Shown here: positions 4,860-5,978 of the stretch, piece by piece
Layout: every line of letters begins with the position of its first letter
Numbering within the stretch: the stretch's first letter is position 1
Assembly (NCBI GenBank): GCA_945494195.1
Contig: CALYVJ010000127.1
Location: forward strand, 1 to 5,978
Direction of reading: 5' to 3'
Source of the DNA: an uncultured Selenomonas sp.
Lineage (GTDB): Bacteria; Bacillota; Negativicutes; Selenomonadales; Selenomonadaceae
DNA: 5,978 nt
Program-made: the position numbers and the translations under genes
The notes under the pieces: generated by a model
The model's database searches: none
Told to the model about the DNA's origin: nothing
Seen by the model: only the letters and a program-made list of their open reading frames with translations

Positions 4860-5792
4860 ATGGGAAATATTTACAATAGTGTAACAGAGTTGATTGGCGG
4901 CACGCCGCTGCTTAAAGCCAATAACTTTATCAAAGCGAATGATTTGAAAGCCAACCTTTTGGTGAAGCTGGAGTATTTCAATCCGGCAGGATCGGTCAAG
5001 GACCGCATTGCCAAGGCAATGATCGAACAGGCGGAAAAGGACGGTAAGCTCACGAAGGATTCGGTTATCATAGAGCCGACTTCCGGCAACACGGGAATTG
5101 GTTTGGCAAGTGTGGCCGCTGCCCGTGGGTATAAGGCTATCCTTACGATGCCGGAAACCATGAGTGTGGAACGGCGCAATCTCTTGAAGGCTTATGGTGC
5201 CCAGATTGTCCTGACGGATGGTTCCAAAGGCATGAAGGGGGCCATTGACAAGGCTGAGGAACTGGCAAAGACGACGCCTCATTCCTTTATCCCCGCGCAG
5301 TTCACGAACCAGGCTAATCCAGCTGCCCATGAGGCAACTACTGGTCCGGAAATCTGGAATGATGCCGATGGCAAGGTGGATGCCTTTGTGGCTGGTGTTG
5401 GTACGGGTGGTACGCTGACGGGCGTAGCCCGCTATCTGAAGAAGCAGAAACAGGATATCCATATTGTGGCCGTGGAGCCGGCTACGAGCCCGGTTTTGTC
5501 GAAGGGGCAGGCTGGTCCCCATAAGATTCAGGGCATCGGCGCTGGTTTTGTGCCGGATACGCTGGATACGAAAGTTTATGATGAGGTCATCGCTATTGCC
5601 AATGAGGACTCCTTCCAGTATGGTCGCCAGTTCTCGCACAGTGAGGGCATTTTGGTAGGCATTTCCTCGGGAGCGGCGCTGGCAGCTGCCGTGCAGCTGG
5701 CAAAACGTCCGGAATATGAGGGGAAGAATATCGTCGTGCTGCTGCCAGATACGGGTGACCGTTATCTTTCCACAGAGTTGTTCGCCGAATAA
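4860..5792 (+). CDS. cysK: Cysteine synthase A (O-acetylserine sulfhydrylase)
   Basis: This cytoplasmic PLP enzyme of 310 residues makes L-cysteine and acetate from O-acetyl-L-serine and sulfide, the last step of cysteine synthesis. Key parts are all present: the PLP lysine Lys47 in NPAGSVKDR, the substrate loop [10 protein letters not shown] (73-82), the phosphate-binding GTGGT (181-185), GISSGAA (267-273) and the closing [10 protein letters not shown] (296-305). Length is typical. ATG at 4860 is chosen because GGAGG (4846-4850) is 9 bases upstream and the product then starts [17 protein letters not shown] like its homologues. In-frame ATGs at 4812 and 4839 lie before that site. It is divergent from cymR and has its own promoter and terminator. 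In Bacillus CysK also acts as the CymR co-repressor, and the pairing here suggests the same. A thiosulfate-using CysM is less likely from the motif set. Confidence 0.95.
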   Translation: MGNIYNSVTELIGGTPLLKANNFIKANDLKANLLVKLEYFNPAGSVKDRIAKAMIEQAEKDGKLTKDSVIIEPTSGNTGIGLASVAAARGYKAILTMPETMSVERRNLLKAYGAQIVLTDGSKGMKGAIDKAEELAKTTPHSFIPAQFTNQANPAAHEATTGPEIWNDADGKVDAFVAGVGTGGTLTGVARYLKKQKQDIHIVAVEPATSPVLSKGQAGPHKIQGIGAGFVPDTLDTKVYDEVIAIANEDSFQYGRQFSHSEGILVGISSGAALAAAVQLAKRPEYEGKNIVVLLPDTGDRYLSTELFAE

Positions 5793-5807
5793 AATAAAGA
5801 GTAGAGG

Positions 5808-5841
5808 TCCGCTGCCAGATAGATTACGGCAGCGGATTTTT
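5808..5841 (+). terminator. Intrinsic terminator of cysK
   Basis: A perfect 9-bp GC-rich stem, TCCGCTGCC (5808-5816) with GGCAGCGGA (5828-5836), closes an 11-base loop and is followed directly by five T residues (5837-5841). It begins 16 bases after the cysK stop, so cysK is probably transcribed alone. Confidence 0.92.
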
Positions 5842-5978
5842 GTCGTTAAATTCCCATTTGTCGAGTAGTTCGTAAGGTCGTGTTCGCGGCAAATCGCCGG
5901 CGGCGGGGGATACAGTACCAACGCTTCACCGGTGACAACCCGCTACAAGAAATTTTTGCCTTTTAATTAAGAGTTGGA
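5842..5978. other. Gene-free tail with GC-rich palindromic segment
   Basis: No convincing gene, promoter or ribosome binding site is seen. Positions 5885-5943 are markedly GC-rich against AT-rich flanks. They hold CGGC-AAATC-GCCG (5887-5899), the 10-bp palindrome TCACCGGTGA (5926-5935) and a possible long-range helix GCGGG (5903-5907) with CCCGC (5939-5943). This could be an interspersed repeat, a structured RNA, or the upstream region of a gene beyond the window. Confidence 0.4.

Noticed and set aside
4806..5921. A 371-codon open frame on the minus strand across cysK
   Set aside because: It is the same in-register antisense shadow of a codon-biased gene, and it has no family resemblance or ribosome binding site.

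Overview
The window looks like chromosomal DNA of a low-to-mid GC member of the Firmicutes (Bacillota). Strong GGAGG-type ribosome binding sites, a cre-like operator, a CymR/CysK pair and a sucrose phosphotransferase operon support this. A Negativicutes host (Selenomonas, Mitsuokella or Megamonas type) is my best guess. That is an impression from gene style and codon use, not something proved here.

Left half (1-3606): a sucrose utilisation operon on the + strand. A sigma-70 type promoter and an exact match to the catabolite-repression (cre) consensus precede scrA, a single-chain sucrose PTS permease with the domain order EIIA-EIIB-EIIC. A 66-base gap with a strong hairpin leads to scrB, a GH32 sucrose-6-phosphate hydrolase. 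ScrA imports sucrose as sucrose-6-phosphate, and ScrB splits it into glucose-6-phosphate and fructose. A perfect 20-bp inverted repeat closes the operon. No scrR regulator or fructokinase gene lies in the window.

Middle (3607-4208): a minus-strand unit that I could not identify. It encodes a 77-residue protein with a near-consensus promoter and a GGAGG ribosome binding site. Its ~130-nt leader can fold into two domains, one of them a compact three-way junction. An 8-bp hairpin starts nine nucleotides into the coding sequence. A 13-bp palindrome abuts the -35 box, and a second long inverted repeat lies further upstream. The 3' end of the gene carries a 68-bp segment bounded by a 12-bp direct repeat. 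This unit is the least explained and most interesting part of the window.

Right half (4209-5841): cymR (Rrf2 family, minus strand) and cysK (cysteine synthase, plus strand) are divergently transcribed from a 207-base AT-rich region. Each has a recognisable promoter, and an AT-rich dyad overlaps the cysK -10 box. By analogy with Bacillus, CymR represses cysteine-supply genes and CysK is both enzyme and CymR partner. Here CymR ends in isoleucine, as CysK-binding tails do. A strong terminator follows cysK.

The last 137 bases hold no convincing gene. They hold a GC-rich, palindromic stretch that may be an interspersed element or the leader of the next gene.
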